Shown here in pieces: positions 36,829 to 48,297 of a stretch of DNA of 64,000 bases (positions are counted from its first letter, which is position 1; the number at the start of each line of letters is the position of its first letter). The DNA comes from Sycon ciliatum (lineage: Eukaryota; Porifera; Calcarea; Leucosolenida; Sycettidae). The translations under genes and the position numbers were made by a program. The DNA lies in contig NC_088653.1 of NCBI RefSeq assembly GCF_964019385.1, positions 8,918,290 to 8,982,289 on the forward strand, written 5' to 3'. The notes beneath the pieces are model-generated. The model had not been told where the DNA came from. It saw nothing but the letters and a program-made list of their open reading frames with translations, and searched no databases.

Positions 36829-38850
36829 TTAGTGGAGGCCGAACTGTGAAAAGGAGTAGCCTCAGTCAGCATGATCAAAACGCGACGCAGCTCACCAGAG
36901 CAAGGTGTGGGTCCTCTTCCGGTGGCGAAAGGCGGGCTCACGCCCCTACATGGCTACTTCCCATTGTCTAACCCCCAAGACAATTATGTAGCCGACTGGC
37001 CGAAATAAATAAAAAAAAGCGAGCGGCTCAGGATGAATGACTACAATGTCAATGTACTGTCGCGGACATGGACATGCAGTCGATTGACCAGGGCCGGCGC
37101 CCTCAGCGCGTACAGAACGTCGTCGTTGCATGCAGCGCACATGTTGATACGATGCTACCAGCAGCAGCGCGTAGTGATGCATTCCATGCATGGCTGCATG
37201 GCCAGCGCCCTGGGGCCGCTAGACGTGCGACCGGATTTCCATGTCCACGACAGTACATGCATGATGATGATTGTGTTGTGTAGAGTGCTGCTGTGGATGC
37301 CTCCAGCCTTTTTACGCCTTTGCCTTTGCCTTGGCTGTAGCTACTGACTGTAAAAAAAAAGGATCTCATTTCCTCTGCCCTGCCTTGCTTCTACTACGAT
37401 TTATCCCGGCTGTGTACCACGTGACGTGTACGTGGGTGAGCAAACAGGCCTGCATGTTGAGTATTGTAGGGTCTACAAGTCATAATCTTTAGTGCAGGCG
37501 ACATCGCTCACTAGCACTGTTGAATGTGATGACACTTGAACAGCTAGTCCGCCTCTAGAGCTCTGCTCTGGCGACACAGACAGTCGGCTTCATTTCGTAG
37601 TTGGTGTGGGAGCATCATGTCACTTGTGAGCAGAAAGGTCGGCCCGCAATAGGGCTTGAAAGTGCTACGTCACAGCATAGCAACAATTTCAAAAATTCAA
37701 AAACTGGATCCACTTGGATCCAGTTTTTGTATGGATCCAAGCACATTTCAAGCGGTCTTCCCCACAGCATGGTGATGTAGCCAGTGAAACTGACCGATTT
37801 GGCTACTGGGGGCGGGGTTACAACTGGTGGCGAAATAAAAGTCACACCTGCATGCGACATGAGTGGGTTGCTATGCACCCACATACTTAGGCAATAGCAA
37901 AGTCACACCTTAGTGGATCCAAAAGTAGAAATCTGATGTAAACTTACTACTCCCTGGCCGTTTTGACGTCATCACTTTCAAGCCCTATGATTATGTAGAC
38001 CTACATATGGATGTACACGAGTAGCACTGTACTTTTGTAGTGTGGAGCAGGCAGTAGAATCTGATGTCATGTTGTACAGTCATGTACATAATCTACGCTT
38101 AGATCTACATCTTCTGTCAGATCAGACAGATGAATGAAGCCACAGAGCTCTGGCCGCTGGAGCGTGCAGCGAACGTGTAGAGAGGATCTTGGACTGCTGC
38201 ACCGTCCGTGCTTCAGTTGAATGCGGAATCGTTTTTTTCTTGCTCGTTGCCGTCTGTGGGTGTTCTGGGCGGATGCGTGTTCTGCTTGCGGCCCTTCATA
38301 TTGTTCTTGTCTGGGAGTTTGAGTGACGCTCCCTCGCAATCTGGTTGCGGAAGTGAAGCGCTTTCGTTCGTTACCTGCCCATCGGCAGGTGGCGTTTAGA
38401 TTTGTGGGACTACCAATCGTCCGTGTCAACGTTACCAGAATAGCGGACGCCGGACAGGAACCACCCGGCCGTTATCGGCAGCAGGTGCTTCTCCCTGGCC
38501 TGAAGTCAGGTAAGCATCTCCCATTCAGTCCCCAAGTTTCACTGAAGGTGTGCGCTGAGTTCTTGTAGTACAGCAGCCCTAACCCGTAACGATTTATTGG
38601 AAAAGGCTTCTGCTGATGTACAGTACTCCGTGTCGTGTGCTCACATTTGTCCGCATGGTATTGTATTGTTCGTAGTGAAGCGCAGCAACGGCAATTCAAA
38701 CGCGAAGGAATTTTTGGCTTCTCCAATATCCACTCACTCTCAATCCGTGTGCTTTACAAGCAGAGAAAATTAGTCGATGAATAATTTCGTCAAATTCCAA
38801 AGAAGGGACTTCTTCCAATCGGAAACGGTGACCTTTCACCAGAAAAACAA
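36829..38850. repeat. Dispersed block, copy 4 (longest)
   Basis: It follows copy 1 from GGAGGCCGAACTGTG to TTCGTCAAATTCC and includes the extra segment CGGACATGGACATGCAG through GACGTGCGACCGG shared with copy 2. It is interrupted by the MITE at 37,651. Confidence 0.85.
37651..37986. mobile_element. 336-bp MITE, TIR AGGGCTTGAAAGTG
   Basis: The right end is CACTTTCAAGCCCT. The flanks are AT on both sides, and the paralogue at 34,303 reads GCCCGCAATGATTATG, so the duplication is 2 bp. An internal GGATCC palindrome (ACTGGATCCACTTGGATCCAG) lies near 37,710. Confidence 0.85.
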
Positions 38851-38919
38851 AATTATTTGGAAAGTTTTTTTGAGCTGAAATTTTAGTGAAAAAGTTGTCA
38901 GCGCTTTCTAGGTTCTGCT

Positions 38920-38993
38920 CAGTGCCATAGCTTAGATTGTTAGAGCTATGCTCATGACAAGCAAAGTCCCAGGTTCCAGTTCTGTTGGGGTTT
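38920..38993 (+). mobile_element. tRNA-like SINE head
   Basis: A-box-like TAGCTTAGATTGTTAGAGC (from 38,928) and B-box-like GGTTCCAGTTC (38,972-38,982) are at tRNA spacing, with a foldable TGCT-CATGACA-AGCA anticodon-like arm between. The acceptor ends do not pair, so it is not a working tRNA gene. A body follows to about 39,110 (CCCTGAAAGATCACTTTGCA and on). Confidence 0.6.
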
Positions 38994-39141
38994 GCATTTT
39001 GTTCTCTTTTCAGGGCAGTCCTAATCCCTGAAAGATCACTTTGCAGGGACGCCACCAGGTTCTAAAGAAGTTGTACGACCGAAAGGAGGCGAAAAGAAAG
39101 AGGGGGTCTAGGACACACGTCCCCCTTAAAAAATCTTATTA

Positions 39142-39626
39142 TAACTAGATACTGTTATACAGTAACTAAATACTGCTATACAGTAACTAGATACTGTTAT
39201 ACAGTAACTAGATACTGTTATACAGTAACTAGATACTGTTATACAGTAACTAGATACTGTTATACAGTAACTAGATACTGTTATACAGTAACTAGATACT
39301 GTTATACAGTAACTAGATATTGTTATACAGTAACTAGATACTGTTATACAGTAACTAGATACTGTTATACAGTAACTAGATACTGTTATACAGTAACTAG
39401 ATACTGTTATACAGTAACTAGATATTGTTATACAGTAACTAGATACTGTTATACAGTAACTAGATACTGTTATACAGTAACTAGATACTGTTATACAGTA
39501 ACTAGATACTGTTATACAGTAACTAGATACTGTTATACAGTAACTAGATACTGTTATACAGTAACTACATACTGTTATACAGTAACTAGATACTGTTATA
39601 CAGTAACTAGATACTGTTATACAGTC
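39142..39626. repeat. 21-bp minisatellite, about 23 copies
   Basis: The unit is ACTAGATACTGTTATACAGTA. It contains the inverted repeat TACTG-TTATA-CAGTA. Copies are nearly identical, with occasional ATATT or ACATA variants. Confidence 0.98.
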
Positions 39627-40202
39627 AGAAAGGGTTTAACAAGCCAGTAACAGTCGACATTCTTTGTTGCCGTGGGACTGTGACTTGTGTTCATTTTCGC
39701 TGTGGTTGCCTTCCCCTCTTTGGTATCTGCTTAAATTAACCTTGGACCTTCAGAGTTGGAAGGCTGTTGGCTAGCGCTACGGAGATGTGTTGAAGCTAGG
39801 TGTCAGGTCGTCGAATGTCTCAGTAGTCTGCCCTTTTTACTGCCTAGTCGTTGCACTTTCTGACCGTATATAGTATCTAGTTACAGCCCTAGTTAAAAAC
39901 AAAACATAGCGAGGGCTCTGGACTGTCATTAGTGCCAGTACTGTATCCATACCTGCTCTCTCATTTATAAAACTGAGAACATAAATTCTGCTGGCCCATT
40001 GCAACATGAACATAAAACATGTAGTGATGAATGCAGGGATTTTCCCACTGTCCGTAGGATTTCTAATAATCAGACAGAATAACGTGTAAAAGAGTTTGTA
40101 AGATCCGATCAGCAGAAATCACCGTTTAATGTGTAAAAGTGTCTGCAGGTACTGGTAGTCGACACTGTGTGGTTTTGTCTGTACATGGTAGTATATGACA
40201 TT
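39627..40202. other. No gene recognised
   Basis: Unique-looking sequence between two minisatellites, with no supported feature. Confidence 0.4.
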
Positions 40203-40341
40203 GTTGCTGTGTTTGTGTGTTGCTGTGTTTGCGTGTTGCTGTGTTTGTGTGTTGCTGTGTTTGTGTGTTGCTGTGTTTGTGTGTTGCTGTGTTTGTGTGT
40301 TGCTTGGTTTGTGTGTTGCTGTGTTTGTGTGTTGCTGTGTT
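40203..40341. repeat. 16-bp minisatellite, about 9 copies
   Basis: The unit is TTGCTGTGTTTGTGTG with single-base variants. It ends in GTGTTTCAG, an acceptor-like sequence, at 40,345. Confidence 0.95.
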
Positions 40342-40387
40342 TCAGGTATCCGTGTGGTGACACCACTGGTGAAGGGTATTGTCACAA

Positions 40388-41011
40388 ATGGGGCTAGGGT
40401 CCAGCAAGGATGAGAGCTCCGGCCTCCAGTCACAACCAGCTGACCAGAGTGATCCAGCTCTAGGGTCCAGCGTTGATGAGAGCTGCGACCGCCAGTCACA
40501 ACCAGCGGACCAGAGTGATCCAGCTCTAGGGTCCAGCGTTGATGAGAGCTCCGACCGCCAGTCACAACCAGCTGACCAGAGTGATCCAGCTCTAGGGTCC
40601 AGCGTTGATGAGAGCTCCGACCGCCAGTCACAACCTGCTGACCAGAGGGAGCCAGCTCTCAGGTCTAACAAGGATGAGAGCATCGACCACCAGTCACAAC
40701 CAGCTGACCAGAGGGATCCAGCTCTAGGGTCTAGCAAGAATGAGAGCTCCGACGACCAGTCACAACTAGCTGACCAGAGTGATCCAGCTCTAGGGGCCAG
40801 CGTTGATGAGAGCTCCGACCGCCAGTCACAACCAGCTGACCAGAGAGAGCCAGCTCTCAGGTCTAGCAAGGATGAGAGCATCGACCACCAGTCACAACCA
40901 GCTGACCAGAGGGATCCAGCTCTGGGGTCCAGCAAGGATGAGAGCTCCGACCGCCAGTCACAACCAGCTGATCAGAGAGAGCCAGCTCTCTCTGATGGTG
41001 CTGGTAAGTGA
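40388..41011 (+). CDS. 66-bp minisatellite with a long ORF (possible exon)
   Basis: About nine copies of a 66-bp unit encode a 22-residue repeat, QSQPADQSDPALGSSVDESS plus DR, acidic and rich in Gln, Ser and Pro. The ORF starts at ATG 40,388. A strong donor, GGTGCTG|GTAAGTG, lies at 41,003/41,004, and CAG at 40,345 could be the acceptor, though that exon frame would meet a TGA before the ATG. The reverse strand is open as well (LDPRAGSLWSAGCDW repeats), because the unit lacks stops. Substitutions between units are moderate. A real protein is possible but unproven; no known domain. Confidence 0.35.
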   Translation: MGLGSSKDESSGLQSQPADQSDPALGSSVDESCDRQSQPADQSDPALGSSVDESSDRQSQPADQSDPALGSSVDESSDRQSQPADQREPALRSNKDESIDHQSQPADQRDPALGSSKNESSDDQSQLADQSDPALGASVDESSDRQSQPADQREPALRSSKDESIDHQSQPADQRDPALGSSKDESSDRQSQPADQREPALSDGAGK

Positions 41012-41014
41012 ATT

Positions 41015-41760
41015 GATTGCTTTAGTTTATGGAGGGAAAAAGTGTGGGACTTGATTTCAAGGGTCATTTCAAGGGTCATTGCATGGTCCACTGCTTGTAA
41101 TGGCTTTCGTTTGGAGCAAGACAGGCATAATCATTCGTACGGCTCCATGTGAGATGCAGTGGAACTCGGATAAGAGGTACTGCCTCGGGAGTGGAAAAAC
41201 GAACTTAGTACCGAGGTTTTGCAGAGCAAACGCTCGCATGGATTTTCGCGCCTGGGCTTGCGAATATTTGTGCGAATGTTCGCGCGAAGTTTGTGTTTTC
41301 CATGATTGTCGCTCCAAGAAAAGTACCAGAGCACTCGTGCTTGTTTGAGAAGTCGCCTTCGGTAGATCTACAGAGCTTCATCCGACTGAGAATTTATTTG
41401 CTGCGAGTGGCTGCACCCTGAGACAAGAGCTTTTTGCATATGTTGTCGATAACCGGAGACCCACAGATAACCATGTTGGCCTGTGCCGCAATCCGGCGCT
41501 GCGAACACGCAAACACTCACACAAAGTTTCGCTTTTCGTGATTTTCGAGCAAACAGTTGTGCAAAACGTCTCTAGAATCTGAAGTACTTCTTATCCAAAG
41601 TTGACTCTTCCTAGACCCTGCAAAATGTATGTGTCTACTGACACGAAACCAGGCTTCCTTCACTGCAAACAGCCTCCTCAGCACTGTCAACATGCCAAAA
41701 TACCTGTCAAGTGAACCTGTCAAATGGAACGGTGTTTGAAAATCACCAAATAAGTACTTA
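41015..41760. other. No gene recognised
   Basis: Short ORFs in both directions; no family, repeat or RNA gene seen. Confidence 0.4.
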
Positions 41761-42020
41761 GGGGCCGTCCGGGGTTACCGATTGTTTTTACAAAACGAAA
41801 AGTTTTAGTATTTTTCAGCCCCCACCCACCCACCCACCTTTTCTGCAGGCAAAACGAATTCCAATAAAATATTGATGCCCATTTTCGACACCCAGAAGTA
41901 ACTGGGCATTCTCCATCAGCATTCAATAATTATTTTCACAACGAAACTCCATCAAACCCACCCACCCACAAACGAAAACATTTCGTTTTGAAAATAATAT
42001 TGGTAACCTTGGACGGCCCC
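41761..42020. mobile_element. PIF/Harbinger-type MITE, 260 bp
   Basis: The ends GGGGCCGTCCGGGGTTACC and GGTAACCTTGGACGGCCCC are inverted with one mismatch, with TTA on both sides (41,758-41,760 and 42,021-42,023). TTA duplication and GGGGCC termini are typical of this superfamily. Confidence 0.9.
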
Positions 42021-42404
42021 TTAGTACACTCTGTCTGCACCTGCTGAAAAGTCCTTCATAATACTAGTTGTAAATCCTATCATGGTACGTCGTTTCCCAA
42101 ACACATTTGTATATGAGCTTGCACGTCTTACCCGGGTATGGTCTAAGTGAGTTCCACTGTAATTCTAGAAATGTAATGCAAGAGCCATGAGGCCACAACG
42201 TTTTTATGCAACTTTGGCAAGCCATGCATGCAACGTTATACAGCGCGTTGGCAAACGTGGCTTTCTCCGACCACGTGACTGACGTGAAAACACATCAAAT
42301 GCATCCGCAGTATGTAGGAGTGTGGCATCGCAGGAGAGTGAGGGAGAAACCCTGGACATGATAACTTGTATTTCTACCATAGTTGACTGACAGAGACTCT
42401 AATA

Positions 42405-42757
42405 CCGTATTTCCCCGTAAGTTAGTACGTACTAACTTTCGAACTCAGCAACCACATGAGTACTAACTTTCGCGGGTGGTACTATCTTTCGGGGAGTACT
42501 TTTTGTATCGGGGGTAAATGACATGCAGTGGGAAGCCTGCGCAACTCTAGTGTCCGTGCATATGATCAAGAGTACACATGTACTCTTGATATGATGTATG
42601 TACTGTACGGTGTCTGTACATGTAGGACGGGTACGAACTTACTATCTTTCGGGGGGGACTGTCTTTCGGGGTGATAACCTCGGCAGTGGAAAGTGTATTT
42701 TTATAGGGGGGGGGGGTACTAAGTCATTGGGGAGAACTTACTTACGGGGAAATACGG
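42405..42757. mobile_element. 353-bp MITE, TIR CCGTATTTCCCCGTAAGT
   Basis: The right end is ACTTACGGGGAAATACGG. The inside repeats TACTAACTTTCG, TACTATCTTTCGGGG and ACTGTCTTTCGGGG, so the arms hold degenerate subrepeats. The target duplication is unclear (TA against CA), so the superfamily is left open. Confidence 0.75.
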
Positions 42758-43863
42758 CAGTCCAGCAGCCAGGCCCCATAATATTCACGCCCGTTCCCAC
42801 TTCGAGCACACAACAAATGGATACCTAAAACCTGACCATGACACCTAGTGCTCCCTATAAATCACATTATTTCCTTTAGATTTAGGATGCTAGGGCATAA
42901 AATACGGAAGAAATTGTTTCACATCTGTAACCATAGCAACGGCATAGTAACAGCATAGTAACTGTTGTTACATTGGAGACAATTTAGGATGTTTAAAAAA
43001 AATTATCTATACCACCGGGTTCAGACAAAATGCCTTTCAAACATACAGAAAGGTGCAGTGCAAATAGGAAAGAGGGAAGAAACCATTCTTCTGTATACAT
43101 GTGCATGTACGTGTACTATGCTACATAATCATTGATTTGTATTACACAAAATGCATGGCATGCCGCCTAGGTTGATAATTAGGACAACAAGAAAGGATTG
43201 GAGTCAAATCCTACATAATGAACATCACTGATATGATGTACAATGTCCGTCAAGATATCCAAAACCAAAGAGTAAGCATATGTAGCACACATGAACAGAG
43301 ACTGAAAGAGCTGAAGAAAGACGTGAGGTCTAGACAAGGGCTCCGCTGCATTGCAGTGGCGTCTTGGCCGTACGCGATCTTGATGCAAGACGTGCTCGAT
43401 GGTCACAAAGAGACTCTTTCCAGGCGTCAAGCGACTTGAAAACTTATCGCTTGCTCATCCAGCAGCGAGGAAGGCAACCAACCGCACCTTGTTCTTGCCA
43501 GAAGACAGATGTTTTGCACCATATGCCATTGTGGCGCACCGTGATACCAATCATGAATGGCAGCAAATTTATCATTAATCAGTTGCCTACTGGGTCGGTC
43601 TGTTGCCGAGAACGTCACATTTGGGGACTGTGGAATGACCCGCGACACCGGTAACGTTAACATGATAATGCTCATCTTCCACAAAAACAAAACAAAAAAC
43701 AGTGCTATGATAAACTACCTCCAGCCACCAGAAACAAATACAGTGCATTCCGCATATGGACAGAGATTACACTAGTACATGACTGTATACCAATCGTAGA
43801 GTAACCAAACAAGAAAGATGGAAGTTATCGGGTCTATACCATCAGGGTTGGCAGCTATATGTA
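42758..43863. other. No gene recognised
   Basis: Short ORFs only. A run of ACAGCATAGTAAC-type short repeats occurs near 42,940. Confidence 0.4.
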
Positions 43864-44051
43864 CAGTCAACTTCGCTTATAACGACACTCGGCGGGGCAT
43901 CAAAAAGGTGTCCTTATTCGCGAAGTGTTGTTATACCCGAAGTCTCATTATATGTATTACAGTGGGACGGGACTTTGCTCTGGGCATGGAAATTCTGTCG
44001 TTATTTGCAAATTGTCGTTATGTCCGCAGTCGTTATTAGCCAAGTTGACTG
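43864..44051. mobile_element. Tc1/mariner-type MITE, 188 bp
   Basis: The ends CAGTCAACTTCGCTTATAAC and AGCCAAGTTGACTG are inverted, with TA on both sides. CAGTC...TTATAACGAC ends with a TA target are typical of mariner/pogo-type MITEs. Confidence 0.88.
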
Positions 44052-45440
44052 TATTGGATTCTCCTGGTGTGCAGAGTGACGCTGGGAGTGTGGTTGATAT
44101 CCACTGTTGGTTTGCTGTCGTCAGTGTCAATCGCAGCACCTTCACTATTTCATGTCTAATACCTTTTATGGTCCGCACGACTTGGACCACAACACCATAG
44201 ATATCCACACGAAATGGTAATAAATCAAAGAGGCCTTCTTCATTGCAGTTGGCGCAATTAACGGGATCGCGTCTTCAGCGTCTCCGACCTCCAAACTGTA
44301 ATTATAGCTGGCCAGCCTGTTGTTTATTGGCAGACAAGAATTGTGCTGCTTCTTTAAATACTGCACATACTGCAAACTACTGACTTCATGCCATTGCCTC
44401 ATGGATCAGAAGTCACCACACTGAAAGAAGAACAGCAGAGGAAAACAGAACTGATGCAGTCAGCAAAAAATTTGCTCCTTCATTTCATTCGACGAATTTG
44501 ATAGTCGTGCAATGCAAGAAAGTCAGAGAGCAGGAGACCTATTTATTTAATGGGCAAGCACCAGTGCTTTGATGCCCATAATAATTTGATGCTCAGAATT
44601 TCACCACAATCATGCACGTATACTGACATATCTACACGATGCGACCTAGTACTCCACAAATTCAGAAAAAAACTAGTACATCAGTTGGTGAAATATTCCA
44701 CCTCTGTCCCCTAAACTCAAATGCCCCTGTAACATTGATAAAGGATTGGTAGATGCTCACTCAGAGTGGTGTTTGAAAATTACCGAAACCAGTCATGACG
44801 AATTAGAGCATGTTCAATTGTCTCTTCTCATAAAATGACAATACTGCCTGTACGTGGTTTTTTCGGGTGTATTTGTGGGGCACATAGGTATCACTCTAAC
44901 TCCTCATGCATCCAAAAGATAAGGCTTTGGTCCATCACCCCACAAAGCGGTTTTAGTGTCGGCGTTGAGTAAGCGCCTTATCTGGTGTGAAATTGGTGAC
45001 CATAATCCTCGCTTCAGCAATTACAAAAATGGAACATTCATCCCAGATGGCTGCTCACGAACTGCAAGCTCCAAAATAATTTTCCAGCGTACGGGCATAG
45101 GTGTCAACATCATTCCGAACCATCTCTTCAGTGGAGGAAAGGTCTCCTGACGACACTAGAATGGCTATAAGCAGCAAATTTCTTTGAAGTATTCGCCATT
45201 TGGAGATAGAGAAAATCAACAGAAAACAAGCCCATCCGGCGCCTTGGAGGCTACGATTCCCACGAGAAAATGAAAAACGGTCTCTGAACTGAAGCCGTGT
45301 AGGGCCTTGGCGCACGGACTGCCTGCGGATGTTGCGAACTACGCACGCGTCTGCTCTGCATGGTAGCAAGAGTATATAACCCCCAGGTTAACTAGTTATA
45401 ATACTCTTGATGGCTAAAAATGCATGGCCTAGGCCACCTA
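44052..45440. other. No gene recognised
   Basis: Only short ORFs, with no family or repeat recognised. Confidence 0.4.
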
Positions 45441-45485
45441 CTAGCAAGAGTCCATAACCCTCTTGGGGTTATGTACTCTTGCTAG
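45441..45485. repeat. 20-bp-stem hairpin
   Basis: CTAGCAAGAGTCCATAACCC, then a 5-base loop, then GGGTTATGTACTCTTGCTAG. One mismatch. A related AGCAAGAGTATATAACCC lies 70 bp upstream. Confidence 0.85.
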
Positions 45486-45858
45486 TACTGCTACTAGTAG
45501 TTGTACCTGGCTGGCTAGGGCTAGGCCCTTTGACACCGATATACCATAATGGTGAAATCCCACCATGCGGTGCCGCCGAGAGTCATAAAACTACTACCCC
45601 CCCCCCCACCAAAAAAACACACACACACAGTGCGCTTGAGGTGAAAGAAGCAATGGCCGAGTTGGACGAAAAAAGTCTGTTTTACTAGTCAATGCATTCA
45701 CTTGTGAAGGCAACGAACAGTGCAGTCGATGACCGGGAATCCTTCTCTTCAACTTTGCATCGTCAAAAAATTGTGTGGAAGAAGTCGGAACGAAAGTCAA
45801 TTTCTAGAGGTATTTTCAGGGCCTGACTGCTGGACTATAAATGGCTGGACACTCTTAA

Positions 45859-46719
45859 AGGGGAAGTTAAGGCAAAAATTAAAATTTCACCAGTTGTAGT
45901 CTTCGGGGTGCTGAGTCGAATGGTCTTGGTCCGAGAAAGCTGAGACGCTCCCTTCCTACTTGAATCCCAATCGAACTCGCGCACTTCCACCGAAACTGGG
46001 TGACTGCGCCCTACTAGATGGGGATTTGTATGCAAAATGTCACTAAAAGCGCCGTTTCGTTCTTATAAAAGCACGGATGACCGCTATTGGCCCATATGTT
46101 GTAGTCTTTTGGACGCTGAGTCGACTGGTTTTGGTCCGAAAAGGCTGCGATGCAGCGTTCCTCCTTTATTCCCAATCGAACATGGTTGAACAAGCGGTCA
46201 CGTGCTCCTGCGTACACCAGTCAGCTGGTCACCGTGCCTGCAGGGTACAACTTACTAGCCTGTTTGACCTTTTTTGGGTGCAGTCCTGTCACTCGAGTTG
46301 AACTCGAGTTGAATCTTGGTGTGAAAGTTGTTGCCTGCTGGCGTGGTGGCCAGGTGATTTGGGCACCCAGGAGCACGTGACCACTTGTTCAACCATGTTC
46401 GATTGGGAATAAAGGAGGAACGCTGCATCGCAGCCTTTTCGGACCAAAACCAGTCGACTCAGCGTCCAAAAGACTACAACATATGGGCCAATCGCGGTCA
46501 TCCGTGCTTTTATAAGAACGAAACGGCGCTTTTAGTGACATTTTGCATACAAATCCCCATCTAGTAGGGCGCAGTCACCCAGTTTCGGTGGAAGTGCGCG
46601 AGTTCGATTGGGATTCAAGTAGGAAGGGAGCGTCTCAGCTTTCTCGGACCAAGACCATTCGACTCAGCACCCCGAAGACTACAACTGGTGAGATTTTAAT
46701 TTTTGCCTTAACTTCCCCT
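45859..46719. mobile_element. TTAA-flanked palindromic element (Kolobok-like), 861 bp
   Basis: Arms of about 300-370 bp are inverted. They begin AGGGGAAGTTAAGGCAAAAA and end with its mirror; TTAA lies on both sides (45,855-45,858 and 46,720-46,723). A TTAA duplication with an AGGGG terminus fits Kolobok better than piggyBac. Each arm has a TATA-like TTATAAAAGC next to GCCCATATGTTGTAGTC. The spacer (about 46,210-46,390) contains CACTCGAGTTGAA repeats. No ORF was recognised. Confidence 0.85.
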
Positions 46720-47041
46720 TTAACTGTGCTTTGCGGTGTTGCAATAAATAGACTGTGCACTCATGTGCACGTGTACTGGTTTCCTGTGTTCATGTCTGGA
46801 GTAGTCTGGCTGTCATGTTCATTGGCGGGCTGTGTGGTCACACGCTTCGCCATCTTAGTGCAAGACAAAGCTGTCTGAACTATCCACGTAGAAATAAAAG
46901 TTTAATTAAAATTAGCTAACCGCAATCAATAAAACTAGCTTAACCGACATTTGTGTACTTTATTCATGGAATGTAAAAACGGTGGGGACGATGTGCAATA
47001 AAACGATGAAAATATGAAGAAATGGTGTAGGGAAAAATATG

Positions 47042-47079
47042 GATTCAAACAAGTTTTCGTACAACACTCATCAGGAATC
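47042..47079 (-). ncRNA. Hammerhead ribozyme motif (type I, minimal)
   Basis: On the minus strand: stem I GATTC/GAATC, core CTGATGA, stem II GTG-TTG-TAC, GAA, stem III AAC-TT-GTT, then U before the cleavage point (between 47,047 and 47,046). All invariant core positions are present. The 3-bp stem III with a 2-base loop is the form reported for Penelope-type hammerheads, thought to work best as dimers. Seen by pattern; activity is not shown. Confidence 0.85.
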
Positions 47080-48297
47080 GTCATTGTACTAAAGGACACT
47101 GAAACAAAAATTGAACTTTATTAATGCGATTAATAGTATAAGTGAAGCGGACATTACAAAATGATGAATGAGAATACATGTATCTAAAATCATAGCCAGC
47201 AAACGCATATCATCACGTACATTGAAAATCAACATAATTTTGCGAATCGACCTTTCTTTCAGGATCACTTTTCAACGAGGACGAAGCAAAGTCGGCCGAA
47301 CAAAGCCTAGAGGAAGAAAATCACCCTCTCCACTTCACCATCCCGATACTGACATAGATACGAGATGAAACAACTAAAAAATCCACAAGAAAACTGTACG
47401 GCCATCGCTGACTCGCTGACTTTGGTCTGAATTTGGTCTGAAAATTTCTATCACGATCAAAAATGTACGAGGAGCACTCAAAAATAAGCCACAGACGTAC
47501 CTTTATCGCTCTCTACTCCTTTTTCAAGGCACAAAAGTCGACTCTCCACTTTCAAACCAGGAACCAGACTTCGACTAGAAACAAAGATTACACCAAAGGA
47601 GCAAACAACAACCATTTTCTGCAGTTTTTTTGCAGATGACTTCCTTGTGCTTGGCCCAGCACGCCAAAAATCACACCTCGGAGGAGTACAACATTTACAA
47701 CTCTCAGATGTCCTCGATTGCTGGCCATGGGTTGTTCCTAATCGATTTTCTTGAGACTATCATCAGGGAAAATCGTCTCACAATAGAGGCTATACGGAGA
47801 AACAAACTACTTATAGGTTATAAGATAGTGGGGAGTATACAAGGTGAGGTGTGAAGAAAAAAAACTAAAGTGGGAAAGAAGACGAAAGAAACTAGAAGAA
47901 AAGATGTGAGAGTGTTCCGAAGGTGTGAGCTACTACAAAAGGTGAGTGAAATGAAGGCGTGGAAGCAGGAGAATGTGATAGAGTGAGGAAGTGTGAGGTG
48001 AAGGTGTATGCGAATGAATACGTGTGTGAATGCTAGGTGAAGAGTCTCAATTTTGTGACATTTTCTTTCTGAATGCATAGATTAGGTTTGTGTTTACGGA
48101 TGAAAACAGCTTCTAATACCTTAAGTTCACGAAACCTACGAGCACGGTACAAAACAGTGAAGCATGAATCGTCATACACTGAGCGGCATTGGCTACTAGC
48201 AAGAGGTGTTTTTTAATTGCTGACCCTTTCGTTGTGCTCTCACCTTCAGTCCGGTCATCTTCATCTTGGTTGTCCAACTCACTCTCTTCATCACTGC

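Noticed and set aside
38920-38993. Working tRNA gene
   Set aside because: A and B boxes fit but acceptor ends do not pair, and unrelated body sequence follows, so it is listed as a SINE head.
40342-40935. Minus-strand ORF over the 66-bp minisatellite
   Set aside because: Open only because the unit lacks stops in several frames; the plus strand has the better splice-site context.
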